From positions 53,206,512 through 53,270,511 of the forward strand of contig CM019216.1 of NCBI GenBank assembly GCA_009741485.1: DNA of 64,000 bases, in the 5' to 3' direction. The notes below the pieces were generated by a model. It was not told the origin of the DNA, did no database searches, and saw only the letters and a program-made list of their open reading frames with translations. Made by a program: the position numbers and the translations under genes. Position 1 is the stretch's first letter, and each line of letters opens with the position of its first letter. Positions 12,401 to 26,467 of the stretch are shown here, one piece after another. This DNA is from Malurus cyaneus samueli (lineage: Eukaryota; Chordata; Aves; Passeriformes; Maluridae).

Positions 12401-13707
12401 TATGCAGCCTCTTGGCAAATTTGGCAGCCTGCTCTGAACCAGTCCTGCAAGCTGACAGCTCCTGATAGAGGCAGGGCAAGGCCAGCCTCTGTCAGTCACA
12501 GCACTGCATGCATTCCCTCCCTTTGAGATCACTGTGGTGCCTCTGCTCCTCCCTGGCCAGGTGGTGATTCCTGCACACTGCTTTAGGTTTTGAAGCCCCA
12601 CATGCTTGTCTCACTTAGTCTGAGATTTTTCAAGCTGAGACCAACAGGGACACTTGGAAGAAAAGCCGTACCCTGGGAGCCCTAGGCAGGGCTTCAACTT
12701 TCTTTTGAAACAACCATCATCTGCCCTTTCCTTTCACCCCGTGGTCCTTTGCTCATGGACTGCAGGGGCTTATTGCCAAAAGGGAGGCATTTCTCACATC
12801 CAGCTAAGCCACCTTCAGCACATCTTTACACGCCACCCCAGCTGCATCCTTCTCCTTCATTATTCTTCTGGTATCAGCAAATGGAAAGGTTTAGAGAGAG
12901 ATGACCGTGGCTGGACCCAACACGCAAGCCAGCTTATTTTAGAGGGCTGCTATTAACTCTGTGGTTCAACACTGGCAGCCAGAAAGTGAGACAAAAAAAT
13001 GAAGAGGATTATTTCCAAGTGAATTCCCAAGTGTGCATTCAATTAGAGATGGGTTATTTTGACCTTTCACAGGCTTCCTTAAAGCCCCTATCACTTTTCC
13101 AGAAAAAACAATTTTGCAAATAGATGGGAATAAATGAAAGATTTATTTCTGCAATGCCACACAGCCCAAAATGAGCAGTCTTGAGTGATCTCTGCTGAGT
13201 ACTAGCGTTCAATTAAAGGATGAGTATGAAGCCTTCATACTGTGAAGCTCAAATTCTTGCCTATAACCTTCTGGGAGCTACCCCATGAGAGAAAAAACAT
13301 GCATGCTATTAACTCAGCTGGTATTAAGTTTTGCATGCAGGCTATAAAGTGACTTGGAAAGGGGAGTTTATGGATGTTGGTATTAACCACTATGTGATGA
13401 CACAAACCATGAAAAAAACAGGAAATAATTATTCTTTAGAAACAACTTTTAAAAGTACTCAGGAAAACTCCAAGAAAAAGTAGGAAATAGGTTTGGGAAA
13501 GACCTGAGAATTTATTTCATGGGCCTAAAATCCAAGAAGTTCTGGGGGAATAAGACAGTTGTCAGGTGAGTAGTGCAGGCTTGTACTCAGAAAATGTCTC
13601 ATTCTTTACAAAAATGAAATACTCCTTAATAGGAACACGTGATCTTGTGTTGTTTTCCAGCCATGTGTGACTTTGCTTAAATCCCTTTTGGATCTAGCCT
13701 CCAGGGC
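9441..13707. other. Non-coding, no gene recognised
   Basis: Intergenic sequence. The only structure noted is a short TTTTCTA-type simple repeat at about 10507-10531 (TTCTATTTTCTATTTTCTAT). Confidence 0.45.
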
Positions 13708-13940
13708 CTTCTGATATCCGGAAGAGTTATTTTCCAGCTGGGAGAGCTGGAATGTTTTGTTGGAAGCACTCTACCTCCCACCTGTGTGGTGCTGGGTACT
13801 GTGTGCTGTGCCTGTCATATATGGACAGACTTCTGTTATCCGAAAAAGTTGTTTTCTAGCTGGGAGAGCTGGAATGCTTTGTTGGAAGCACTCTACATCC
13901 CACCTGTGTGGTGCTGGATGCTGTGCCTGTCACACATTGA
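13708..13940. repeat. Tandem duplication, about 122-bp unit x 2
   Basis: Unit 1 starts CTTCTGATATCCGGAAGAG at 13708; unit 2 starts CTTCTGTTATCCGAAAAAG at 13830. Both contain AGCTGGGAGAGCTGGAATG, TTGTTGGAAGCACTCTAC and CACCTGTGTGGTGCTGG in the same order. The second unit is slightly shorter. The open frame running through it (13757-13996) looks like chance. Confidence 0.88.
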
Positions 13941-15277
13941 CAGCTGAGCAACGACCCTCAGTGAATATCAGGACAAGCTGTCTCCACTGCAAGTGACTGC
14001 AGCCCATTTCCACATCTTAAATTTGAGACAAATTTAATTGAAACTTTAGACAAGGGAATAAATTTAGATTATGTTCCTTTAACTAATTTTTTCTCTATTC
14101 CTATCATATGTTTAATATATTGTTTGTGTAATAAGCTGTGGCAGAAGTAATTACAGTAATTTGAACCAACTCTTCTGACAAATTTTCTCTAATCTATTTG
14201 AAATGTCAGAGACTGAAAATGGTTACAATTTGTTGCATTTCAGCTAACTACAGAAGAGCTTTTGGATACCAGAGCAGGAAGAAAAGGCAGTTGTCCTTGT
14301 GGAAATCAGTATAATCAGACCGATATAAACCCAGGTGACCTGCAGTCAGTGCTCACTGAGCAAGCTCAGAAGTTCAGTTCTCTGGAAAACATGTGAACCA
14401 TTTTGCTTGTAATCAGCTGCCTGCTTTATTTCTCTGCAAATATTCTTTTGGAGACATTAGTGCCCATACGATGCCAGGCACAGCTAATGTTATGACTAAA
14501 CTGAGCTTCATCTGGAATGAGAATAACTGTGGTTATTTTATTATGCCAGTTGCAGTCTGTTTCTACTGGGTGAGATGTGTTTATTGGTTCTGTCATGACC
14601 AACATTACCTCACACAGTCTTAAACTCTTGAAATTTTCAGCTGTGTGTATTTCTAAATGTCTATTCTAAATAAATAAATACGCCCAAACCATGTATTCCC
14701 ATGGAAAAAGACAATTTTTAGCATTTTCTTTTCTAAGGATCTTCACTTTATTTAACGTGTGAACACTTGAAAATCATTCTGTGACCTACAAATAGCTCTT
14801 AAGTAAATTTTAGGGAGGACAAGAGAATAGGGTTTAGAGTTGATTCTAACACCTTCTTTTACTGCTTATATGAGGCCAGTCACACCAAATGGACACACAC
14901 TCAGCTCCGTATAAAACATTCACTTCTCACTGAAATGTAATTACAGGAAAGAGGGAAGGAAGAATATTTCAACCTGCTCATGCCAGACTGAAACTTTCAA
15001 GCAAAGCTTTTCAGTTTTTAATAATCTCCTGCTGCTTCTAATTAACACTGTAATCTATCATTTAAAAGGAAACAAACAACAATAACAACACAAGTTTATA
15101 ATTGACACCATCAGTGAAATCCTCTCCTCTGGAGATGCCAGAAGCATGCTAACCCTTCCTCAGCTCTGCAAGTACTCTTTTTGCCTCTCTTGTCTGATCA
15201 CAAGATGCTGACACAGGACTGCCCAGGCATGATGTGTTCTACAGCTCGAGGGGCTTTGTGTTGGAATCGAAACTAAA
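13941..15277. other. Non-coding, no feature recognised
   Basis: AT-rich intergenic sequence with no recognisable gene or repeat family. Confidence 0.45.
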
Positions 15278-15562
15278 TTCATAGAATCATAGGATGGTTT
15301 GGGTTGGAAGAAAGCTTAATGATCATCTGTTTTCAAGTCCCCTGCCAAGGGTGGGGACACCATCTACTAGACCAGGTTGCTCAGACCCCCATCCAATTTG
15401 ACCTTGAACACTTCCAGGGGTAGGACATCCACAACCTCTCTGGGCAACCTGTTCCAGTGCCTCACCACCCTTGCAGTGAAGAATTCCCAAGACCTGCCTC
15501 AACAGCTGTGCCTCTGGTTCCATGGGTTAACCCCAAGGGAAAAAACCTGCTGCTGGGTACAG
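15278..15562 (-). mobile_element. CR1 LINE 3' end (minus orientation)
   Basis: The plus strand shows TTCATAGAATCATAGGATGG followed by TTTGGGTTGGAAGAAAGCTT, AGACCAGGTTGCTCAGA, CTTGAACACTTCCAGGGG and CTGGGCAACCTGTTCCAGTG, the standard reverse-complement CR1 3' UTR. It is 5' truncated. Confidence 0.92.
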
Positions 15563-18500
15563 AAGAACTAGAAGAAGACCCATGTTATCCTCAATGGATC
15601 TGCCTTGAGGCCTGACACTTCTCTTCAAAACTTTTTCCAGCATATTCCTCACTAGGCCTTTATGTGTTAGAAATCATCCAGCAGACAGAAAATATGAAGA
15701 CAATTATTAAACATGCACCTAAGGCCTTAGAGGAAAGCCAGGTCAGGATTCAAAGCTATTCAAAGAAACACTATATAAAGATGAGAAAAACATTTGTTCT
15801 GTGCATCTAACCATTCAGCCTCTTGTAATTATATTAGCCAAGACTTGGGGAAATACCTAAAAATGGAGTTTTATAGCTGCCTTAAGTCCAACAGTAAGCA
15901 GCATAGAGTCAGTAACACTTCATACCAATGTTTCCCTCCTTCAAATGCTTATTCCCTGTGATCCAGAATCTTTGGGACAACTGCCTTTCAGTTTTTTCTA
16001 AGAGATGCCCTTTTACACATCAGTGATACTATATTTTTTAATAAGTCTTTGACATTGGTACTGCTTGCTGTTGATTCATTTAGTAACTCTTGTCTTGAAC
16101 AGAAACAGATGGAATCTGCACAAATATGGTGTTGTTAAGGTTCAGCACTTGGCAAACAGAGGTGCTTGCTTTGTTGCTAGGAGAGCAATTTCTAACAGTA
16201 CATTTTTAAAACAAAAATTAATGTTTTACCGATTCGCATGTTGATATCCAATGTCATGTGTCTCTAGTAATCCACTTTTCTCAGCAAAATATTCCACTCC
16301 AAGAGTCCAAACTTTCCTGTCTGCTTGGGAGCTGTGAGAATACAGCATACAGGAAAAAGTGATGCCCTTCCAGAAACCAGCCATTCCTCAGTGTTAAGGC
16401 TGGATATGGATTGTCTCCATGCTGAAACACCTCTGCAAAAACCAGCACTCTTGGCTAGTGAGGAATCCAAGCCCCGTGTGTCTGATCCAGGGGTGTCTTG
16501 CTGGGATAACTATTGGCCCATAATTGAAGGTGGTGTCCAACAAAAAATACTTGCGAGAAGAACTGGAAGAAGTCATGTTACTCCACCATGGGCCATTTGC
16601 AAAACAACCGTGAAAAATGAACAGATCAAATCCAATTATGCTCTGCAGCACTGAGAACAATGAATCTGCTGACAGGACTTGGTGAAGGCAGAAAACTACT
16701 CACTACACACCTGCTGTGTTGAGAAGAAATCAAGTTAAAAACAGACATACCTATGCATGGTATCAGTACACCCGTCAGCAAATTAAAAACAGAGGGAAAC
16801 ACCATCTCCCATAACATCCATGCAATAATGCCCAAGGAGCAGTGCATGGCTTCAGAGCTGAGGTGTTCCTTGGCCATGGCAGGTGGGGGCACAGAGCATC
16901 TCACTGAACTGGGCTTCAGCATCAGCCATAGCTCATCCCACTGGCACACTCATGGAGTGGCTTTTCTCCTCTGTGTAATCCTTCTCCAGAGCAAACTTAG
17001 ACTGAATGAACCTACTGCTGCCCCTCAAAGTATGTCCCCCATCGCTGTTTTACTGGGAGCTCAGATGGAGAACTGCAAAACAAACCAGCTCGTGGAAGCT
17101 GGCCAAACCAGGGCCCAGGGGTTTGCTTCACCTCTGCCTACCATGCTGTGCCTCAGCACTGCCCCAGATGCTTTCCTGAGGGCTTTTGATGCAAGGCAGC
17201 CCCAAACTTGACACTGACCTGCTTCACATTTTGCCAAGCCAGAGCAAAGCACAGCTTGGCAGTTGACCCTGCACGTGAAATTACCTTTTCTGCTCTGAAA
17301 ACCTACTTCAAGCAGAATAAAAATTTGTCTTTCCTGTGAGGAGTTCTCACTTCTAAAACTCATCTCAAGGTAAGCAAACCCCATGAGGGAACGTGTTTGA
17401 TGTATAAGTACATTGATATCAATAGGCAGTCATATATGCCCTTGTAGCTGGCAGCTTCTCTCTGAGACTGCCTCCAAAATGTGACCAGTTTTGTGAAAGA
17501 AAGTTGGCTCTGTTTTGCTGAGACATCTTGCTTTCCTGTCATGAAGTAAGATGGAGAGTTTGAGGCTCTGACACAGCAGAGCACTTTATCACTGCTCTAA
17601 CTTGAAGTACCTTTGTAGTGCTGAGCCTTAGCAACTGGCTTCACCAAGCTGAAACAGGTCTCTGCTCTTGGAAATGCTCCTGGCCTTCCTTGGGCTGTTG
17701 TTTGCTTAACAGCACGAGCCTTCTGAGCTGTGGAGCTGCACCCGTGTAATTCAGTCAGACTGAAAAATGAAAGCAATTTAAAAACCTGCTCAGACTGACA
17801 TCTCCCTTTTGGCTGAGCTGGCTCTGCACACAGGGCTGGAGGCCATGGTATGACCAGCACACTGCATGCCCCGGGCTGGGGCTGTGCTGGGAGGAGAGTT
17901 CACCACTCAGGGAGGGAGACGGCATCTGGTACCACTAGGAAAGGAGTAGGGGAAATTTGGCATTTTGAGGAGGCATGGAAGGGAAAGCCATGTGGACCTC
18001 TGTAGGAGGATGAGGAGGTGCCTGGAGCCAATGAGGAGAGAAGTAGAAGGAAGTCACAATGGAGACACTGTGGGAGAACAGAGTGTCTGAGAAACTGATT
18101 TGACAGGCCGTATAAAGACCCCTTCTTTTCCTCTCCAATTACTGGCTGCTTCTATAGTCCAAAATTGACTACTATAGTCCACAACAATTACAGGCCTCAT
18201 TAAAGCCATGGAAGAATGAGCTGTCAGATGGAAAAGCTGTCAAGCCCTTTCGTCTGAGGGAAAGAACCGGAGGCTCAGGCTGGTGCAAGCTACACTGCAG
18301 GCAGCCTCAGCCAACAGGCAGGGATTTTCTCTGGCAATGGGCTTGGGGTGTGTATTGAAAGGCAAAGCAAGGGGATTTGTGCCCAATGTGGGTGGCAGCT
18401 TGAGTCTGACAAGCTGCCATGCTAGCAGGTTTGGGAACAGCTGAGTTGGAAGGCACTTCTACTGCCCCTGCCTCTTCAGGAAATGGGGCTGCCAGACTTC

Positions 18501-21500
18501 CCTAGTGGTGTGTGACGGGGTCGTGTCAGATAGCCTCCAGTTGTATGGCTGATTCTTACCCTGAGAAGAACTGTTCCCCAAGTGACTGCCTTCAGTCACA
18601 TCAACTGGACAGGGCCACTGGCTGGGCCATGCAAGGCAATGTCCTTCAGATTTGTTTCAGCCTATAAGAATATAGGTTTTCTGCACCTTGGGGTGCAGAG
18701 GGGAAGGCAGCATTGATGACATATGCCATGCCAAGCATAACTACCATGTACAAACACACAGCTCTGAGTGCTGGCACAAACGCAGTTGCTTCAGCCAGTC
18801 TCCCATCAGCCAGAATTCAGTCTCGTGTTCTGTGCCTGCCAGATAAGACGTTCAAGAGCGTGTACTCAACACAATATCTCTGATCACCCAAGGGTGCAAA
18901 GGTCTCCTTGCAACCAGACTGCAAGTCACCAGCTCCATCTCCTCCATCTTCCCAGTATTTGGCCTGTTTATATTTCCTCTTTTTTGGGAGATGGAACGAG
19001 ATTTGAAGACTATTTAATGCTTAAAAAATCCGTGCAGCCGTGTTCTACTTAACAGAGAAGTTTTACATGGAAAATGTGTTGTTTTTTCCATTATGTTAAC
19101 TTCTCACAGTTCTGCCTGCCAGTTTAGCTCCTTGCTTTCAAGCTACTGATGAGCCTCAGCATCTGTTCTTCTGGGCATCCAGATCATTTGCAGATTCTTT
19201 AAAAGCAAAACCCATGACATACTGTTTTTTTAAAACGACTGGATGTCTTCCAGAGTTGGAGTCAATTAGTGAAACAGTCCCTCAATGTATTGCTGATATG
19301 ATGTTGCAAGAAGAGTGGGTTGACAGTTTGTACATTCTAAGGCTACTTTGCCTTCTCCTGTTCTAACACCAACAGCAGAATTCCCCCAGGCACTGGGAAG
19401 GTGTTGGAGAAGTCAGCCTTTCTAGTAGATGTCAAATTAGATAAATAATTTTGAATACTGCTGACAGCCTAGATGCTCTTTAAACCTACATTAAAATATG
19501 GTCTTCTGACTTGGAAAACAAATCAAGCTTTTAACAAGGCAAAAGTGCAAGCAAAATCTCTGGATAAAACCCTGATGGCATTTTCCAGATAGTAAAACTA
19601 GAACCTTACATTTTATAGCTGGAAAGGAAAGTATTAAACAGTTGTATGGGAATGAAGCCTAAGTTTTGTGACAAAGATTGTCACAAAGATTGTCAAACCC
19701 AGTTTTACCCCTGGAGCTTTTTAACAGTACAGCTTTTAGTCTCTAGTGAATCTCACACAGAAAGAGCACACTTTATCCATTTCTGTTAACACCCAGGCAG
19801 GCAGGAGAGTCTACAGCGAGAGATTATCTTTTGCTAATCTTCTCCAAATGAAGGCTCAGAATTTCTTCTGGACAGCAGAGTTGAAGGTTTTACTAAGCAA
19901 TGCACAGAGCTCTGCACTTTGTTTACCACTGAGGTGGTGACGGGTGTGTAATTTTTTGTACTACAGCCAAGTCTGGGAAAAGGACAATGTGATGCCTAAA
20001 TGTGAGTGAAAAGCAGCTTTTAGTGACTGCAAAGTTTTCACTTCATTACTTGCTGCGGCAGTTTTGACTGTTCATCCTAAGCCACAGGCACTTCAGGGGT
20101 ACAAAAAACTGGAAACTAGGGTGACAGGAATGGAGACATAACTCTGAAGTTTATCAGAGTCCCTGCAAGACAATCCTAACTCTTTTTGATGTCTGAGGCA
20201 AAGAGAGGGAAACAAGCCCCCTTCTGAACGGACCAATGTGTGGGCAGCTCAGTGAGCATCAATATCACAACTTGCTTTCTCCACGTTTCAGATTTTGAGG
20301 TGGCAGAAGAGTAACTCCAGTTGTTTTACAGACAGTTTCCTTCCATCTCTGGAGAAAGAGAGCTTCATAAATTTTAGCTTCATAAATTCCCTGCTGTTAG
20401 AAGGGCTGAGAATATTGACAGCACCTGATCCTGGCTTCTGCTTTCCTGAGGCATTTGATAATGTTTTGGCTTCTGGCTTTACATGCTGAAGGTCTGAAGT
20501 TCGTTGCAAGGAGTTGGGCAGCACACTGTGAACACCAGCACCCACTCTGTGGGGTCTGCCACCCTCCCAGCACACACAGATCAGCCCTGATCGCCAGCCT
20601 GTGCCAAGAACAGGACCCAGAAGCCCAGGCTTCCCCTTATCTAGCATTGCCTAATTGTCCAAGACAAAAGAAGAAATGGGTTTTACTGTTACAGGGTCCC
20701 TCAGATTTAGCAAGGCAAATCAAGTTGACTCTTGCCATCCCAGTTTGAGAAAAAGAAGACAGTTTTATAAAGGGCATTGTTTTTCTCCTACTGCTTTAGA
20801 AATGTCCTTGAAAGCAATTTCACATTTCATGTAGTTGAGAAACACTCAGATTTCATCTCTGTTTTCAGACTCTTCCGCCACACTGAGGGAATATGGTGAA
20901 GGTTGCTTTGCATTGAGCCAAACTACCTCCAGTAGGTTCCCCTATCCCCAATTTCCCCATGGGAATATCCCTCTTTCCCCATGCTGTCCTACCTATTTCT
21001 AAGAAAACCTTCTCTGTGAGAGATGATCTTGACACAATTTTTTTGCTTGGCTTTTTCCTGGTGATTTTGTGATCATTCACAGCCACACCAGATGTGAGAA
21101 CTGGTTGTGTTTTACCACCTTAATTTAGTGTGAAGTGCCACGTCAGGAACATGCTACTGATAGCTGGTCCCTAACTAACCTTCTGAATCTTTGTCTCTTC
21201 CTGGAACAAAGTTGGGATCTTGCAGTGCCCACTTCCTGGACAGTCCCAGGAGAAATGCCCATTTTAATGGATGTCACACAAATGCAGATGATAAACCACA
21301 TTAAATTATCAAATGGGTCAATGTGTACTCTTTCCAATACTAGCTCTAATGCTGAATGTGGTGTGTGAAAATATGAAACAGCCACAGAGGGCAGAAACCA
21401 AAAGCTCCCTGGAGATGTGTGCTAGTCAAAAGGCAAATCTGAGATGCAGCTTTGAGCATCCTTCTCTCTCATCTTTTGTTACAAGAAGAATGCTTTCAAT

Positions 21501-22633
21501 TATAAGAGAAACACCTGTGGTTTCACCTGATAAACTTCATCCTTTGCCCTAGGGATTTGAAGTGGTCACAGTTTGTAGGTTAGAGGGGTGTTATAACAGG
21601 TGTTATAGCATATTATTATGGAAGAGATTTTTTTTCCTACTCTGTTGTTTCCTCACAGGAAAGCCATTGCAAATGGAGAATAAAGAAAAATTGAAACTTT
21701 GCCCAAATGGGTGGAAAAAATAAGAGCAAGGGAAAGAGGTGGCTAAAGTCAAAGAGCTACAGGACCTCATGGCTTTTCATAGATATCTCCTCCACCAATG
21801 TGCAGAACCATCAGCTCCACCCCTGACAGCAGCTAAAAGTGTTTACAAGCCATTTTTGTACTAGGGAACACAAAACTCTCACACAGAAGAGGTCAGATCC
21901 CAGCACAAAAACCCTTGATAGCAGACTGTGATCTTTATTAAAATGTACATTATTCCAAATTGTTGTACATGTCAACAAATTATAGACACCTTGCTGATAA
22001 TGTGTCTCCAGTGCCCCTGTAACAAAATGTAATATGTAATTTGAAAGAACACTGTCATTTCCAATCTGATCTCCTCCACATTTTCTTTTCATATCCAGAG
22101 CATAAATGAGAAGAATTTAAATCTGGAATGCTGAGGATCTTTTGTTTTGTGTACTTTCTTGTCTTTGCTTTAGACACTCAAATCATAATTGATTTGCAAA
22201 TGCAGCTTTTTGCATCATTAAAATAAGTGGCATTCATAACTTAGTGAGCTAAACAATACTGTTTCTAGTGGGAATGCCACAAAAAATGAGAGATGATGAT
22301 CAATATTGAAAGGTTCAGATGAGCAAAACTACAGTCCTATTAGCAAAGAACATGACTTCTGTGTCTTTGCATCCCGTAATTACAGCCCTTCCCGGGGATG
22401 TTTGCACGGAAAGGTCTGGTGTCCACACACAGGCCTCTGCTTTTGGGGAAGAGGCTGATGGGACTGAACAGCTTATGGGAAGGGCAAGACAGCCACCTTC
22501 ACCTCAGCTGAGGCAGGCATCTCCAGAGCAATTGATGGCAGCCTTTGTTACTGCAATGGGTGTAGTTTCTGGCACTCAGGTCACCCTGTTCAAGGCAAGC
22601 GTATGTATCTCTGTACTTGCTGTGCTCCATTAT
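15563..22633. other. Non-coding, no gene recognised
   Basis: About 7 kb without a supported gene. Minor direct repeats occur: CTATAGTCCA twice near 18152 and 18172, a 12-bp CACAAAGATTGT repeat near 19670-19695, and AGCTTCATAAATT twice near 20360-20390. The longer open frames (for example 16753-17211 plus and 20288-20647 minus) have no recognisable domain. Confidence 0.45.
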
Positions 22634-23030
22634 AGAATCATCATTCCGTCACAGCAAGCCCTGAGTTGGAAGGGACCTGCAAGGATCCCTTATTGAGTCC
22701 AGCTCCTGGCCCTGCACAGGACAGCCCCAAGAATCACACCATGTTCCTGAGAGCATTGTCCAAACGCTTCTTGAACTCTCAGGTTTGGTGTTTCAGCCAT
22801 GTCCCTGTGGAGCTTATTACAGTGCCCAGCCACCCTCTGGGTGAAGAAACTTTTCCTAACCTCTCCTGACACATTTTCCTATCATTCCCCCAGGTCTTAC
22901 AGCTGGTGGCCAAGGAGAAGAAAAGGAGACCAGCCCCCCACTTCCCCTTGTCAGGAAGCTGTAGATTGGTATGAGTTTTCCTTTCAATCTCCTCTTCTCT
23001 AGGCTGAATAAACCAAGGCATATGTAGTTG
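22634..23030 (-). mobile_element. CR1 LINE 3' end (minus orientation)
   Basis: After a degraded tail (TATAGAATCATCATTCCGTC) come GAGTTGGAAGGGACCTGCAA, AGCTCCTGGCCCTGCACAGG, GTCCAAACGCTTCTTGAACT and CACCCTCTGGGTGAAGAAAC, the reverse complement of an older CR1 3' region. It is 5' truncated. Confidence 0.9.
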
Positions 23031-24050
23031 TTCCCATGGAAATCCAATTTCCTGATTTAGGAGAACAAAAATGGAAGCCATACTAAAACTTTTCTGAAAT
23101 TTGCTCCCTGGTTATACTTAGTTCTGCATTAACTTTGCAAAAACTCAGCTGAAACTGCACTTACACCCCCCAACTCCTCCAAGGAAAAGAAACCAAACCA
23201 CAATCTTAAACTATCCCTTCAGATCTCTGCCTCCTTCAAGGGTTTGGCACACCTAGGTCTTGCCTGTGAAATGTAATGATCTCCCAGTATAGGACCAGTC
23301 ATTTGTTACTACTTTCTCCTCTAGGACTATGGAGGATTTAAAATGATTGTGGAAGTCCATCAATACAATTATTTTCCCCCAGCATTAATTTCCTATTCTC
23401 TTCTCACATGAAAAGTTACCTGGACAAAGCACAGTGAATGATTTTCCTGGTTTGCCTTTCTACATTATTGCAAAATACAATCAGATCAGAAGCTATTCAG
23501 GGTGGATTAATACCAACCAAAACCTAAGATTTATTATGGAGAGCATCCAGTAGAAATTTCCTCTTTCTCACCACAATTTTATAGGGGATTAAAATCACAT
23601 TCATCAGCACCTTTGCAAATGTTTTTCACTGACATTGCAACTGATGTTTTCTCTTTCTATTTTAAACAGCTTGATCAGTCACCAAGCACAGTAAGTTCCC
23701 AGTAATTCCATCTGTGTTATAAGAAGGAAGGTGTTTTACTAAGGTTTGGAAATTTCTGTTTACCACAGACATATGTTCAGTAGAGCCCTTCCAAGTTTTG
23801 GAGCCACAATTGTTAATTTTCTTCCTTGGAAGGATGCCTGGCCATAACTGAGGTTCCTTTTTCTTGTTGCACTGTTGGTGCGTGTAAGGACTAACACTGC
23901 CCATATGGATTGGTGAAAAATGAAAGTTTGGAAAGGAATGAAAGGAGAGGGAGGTTTTGTCTAAAGCTGCAGTGCAGTTTGTGCCCGTGCAGCCCTCCTG
24001 CCCCAGGCAGGTGACACACAAGGAGGCTTCCTTGTCTGGTTCATCCTGGG
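23031..24050. other. Non-coding, no feature recognised
   Basis: No gene, RNA or repeat family seen. Confidence 0.45.
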
Positions 24051-24317
24051 CAGTGCTGTTCTCTGCAGAGCGCCCTTTAGCAGGGGCACCAGTGCCTTGC
24101 TTGTGATGAACAAGGATTGCAGAACTGAGGCTGTAATGTGTGCAAAGCTCAGTGTGTACCTGTACTTGGTGAGGCTTGGAGCACAGTAGCTAACTGGAAT
24201 TCTGACTGGTGATTGAGTGCTGTAAAATGGAGTGAACAGAAAATACATTCCCACTGTGTAACTGTGGCCCTCTTGTTCTTTTTCCAATTAAGACACCTGT
24301 CGTGCCTCAAGTGTGGC
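24051..24317. repeat. Unclassified dispersed repeat, copy A
   Basis: The stretch from CAGTGCTGTTCTCTGC to GTGCCTCAAGTGTGGCT aligns, in the same orientation and nearly without gaps, with 27593-27857. Shared blocks include GCTGTAAT-TGTGCAAAGCTCAG, TGGAGCACAGT-GCTAA, CTGGTGATTGAGTG, CTACTGTGTAAC-like and TTTTTCCAATTAAG-CACCT. By eye about three quarters of positions agree. The flanks do not align. I do not recognise the family; an old LTR or other retroposon piece is possible. Confidence 0.75.
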
Positions 24318-26452
24318 TTCTTTTACAAAGGAAAGGAGAAAGAAGGTGCCCATGCTGATGGCAGCAGTGGATGCCAGAGACAAGAGATACAAAGATCATG
24401 TCTCTAAACACACTAAGGAATTATCTTCCCTCTCATACCCCTTTCCAGATGTGTGTGTGCAGGCTGAGACACTGAATGCCCAAATTTACCCAACATGAAT
24501 AAATAGGATGGAGTTTTGTCAATGTTCATGTTGCTGAGGCTGCTTAATCCCCTCATTATTTTTCCAGATATATAGCCCTGAAAAGTGTTTATGTTTCTCT
24601 CCTTGTTTGCTACATGAATAGACTTGATCCAACTGCTCTGAGTCAGCTGATAAGAAAAAAACTCAATGTAGCTGAATTCTATTGTGTCTCGAATGTCTAA
24701 GAAAAATAAAATTCAAATGAAAGGAGAAAAAATGAGGTGAAAGTCAGAAGAGCTGCAACAGGAAAATATTGGTATAACGGTCACAGGAAAATTTACAGAG
24801 TGAGTTTGCTTTAGGGAGAGGAACAAACATTCTGCCTCTTTTGAATAATTAAAAGTCATGTCAGGCTGCACAGAAAATGCAAATGGCAAAGTCAATGTAC
24901 CTTTATCTCCAAAGTTTGCTCCTCACCGGACTTATCATTCCCAAGGACTTTCTGTCAGTCTTTGAAGGCAAAACGTGTGATTGTGCTACAGAGCCAGCCC
25001 TCCACTGCGCAGGGCATTTCCAGGTACTAAATGCCATTGGATGCTCTATATTTGGCCAAGTTCCATCCTCCACATTCACAAAATGAGATGCCCTCATGGG
25101 TCAAGTGGAGCTATACCCTCAAAAGAAGAGGTGCTGACTGGAGTCTCCAGTCTGAAATTACCTGTGAATTTTAATTTACCACCCTGTTGTATTTATCTCT
25201 GTTACATGATCCAAAAATAAAATGTCAATGTCTGCAATCAGCTGAAAAAGACCAGGGAGACTGGGATCAAGGACTACACAAAGGGGTGAACTATGTGAGA
25301 AAAACAAAACAAAAAAAAAATCAAACTTAAAAAAAACCAAAAAAACCCATATCATTTGAGGTTAAGAGCTTCAGGGGTTTCAATCAAAAAGTATGAAAAG
25401 CTACTATAGCAGTGTGTAGTAGGAATCTAAACCCCCAGCTAGGCTGGTGTGCCCAGAGCCACAAAGGGCTTTTAAAATCAAAGGGGTTCAGGTTGATGGA
25501 CAGGTCTGTCTAGAGGGGTTTGAATTAAAGATATTTTAAGTTCATATCTCTCAGGAAAAAACTCCTTTTACTGAGGACCATGATGACTAATAGTGGTATT
25601 TAGACCATGTTTTGCCATAGGAAGACATATTCACGGTCTCTTCTTTTACTGGGGTATTTTCCCCTCAGTTCCTTGCAGAGCAGAGAGGAGAGGCAACTTG
25701 CATTTTATTCTACTCTGCAACTTTACAAGACTTAGTAAAATCCTCTAATCTTTACTCTTTCTGCCAGCACAATTTGGACAACTAAAACAGCTTTGACTGA
25801 CCCCCTACCACACATTCCTTCCCTACACAGCCCCATACACAAAATTCCTTCAAGTTTCATGTTCTTTCTTTCTCCTCCACATTTAATTTAGCACAGATCC
25901 CTCTGGCTCTGCTGAGACAGCCAGGGAAAGGCACTGTGCTCCAGCAGATGCAGGACCAGCTCCCCTAAGCAGCTGTGCCCCTGGCTGAGACAGGGATTTG
26001 AAAAAAGCCTATGCCCCCAAGACAACAAACTGCTGCTAGCTTGGAGCCCAGTTTTAGTCTTTCTGGTTTCAGACTGTTTGAAAAACTACAGGCCCAGATC
26101 TCTTATATAGCACTTTTGTGTTTCTACATCCAGTTCTTGACAGGATGCTGCACTGATTTATGAAAAGACAATAACAAAGACATCTCAAGCATTTACTGCA
26201 CTAGGGCATGGGGCATGCCCGTTGTCTGCCCTCCAGCTCACACTGAATCAGTACCATGCTGCAATAAACACACAATTCCTTCTCAATTTTTTACTTGAAC
26301 ATTAAAAAAAAAAAATTGCCCATATTAAATGTGTCATCATTATCTGCTAAAAACAGAAATTAGAGCATCTGAAACTATTATTTCCCTGCAAAGCTGCATC
26401 ATGAGGTGGGCCTAAAAGCCATCTGCTTGATTTTTCCTTTAGATAATTTATC
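24318..26452. other. Non-coding; A-rich tract at about 25303-25350
   Basis: No gene seen. An A-rich simple stretch (runs of AAAAAAAAAA with C/T interruptions) lies at about 25303-25350. Confidence 0.45.
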
Positions 26453-26467
26453 AAAACACATTTTTAA

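Noticed and set aside
13757..13996. 79-codon frame with internal repeats and many cysteines
   Set aside because: The repeat is the 122-bp DNA duplication, which is not a multiple of three, so the two units are read in different frames.
16753..17211. 152-codon plus-strand frame
   Set aside because: No recognisable domain, overlapped by a minus frame; within chance expectation for 64 kb.
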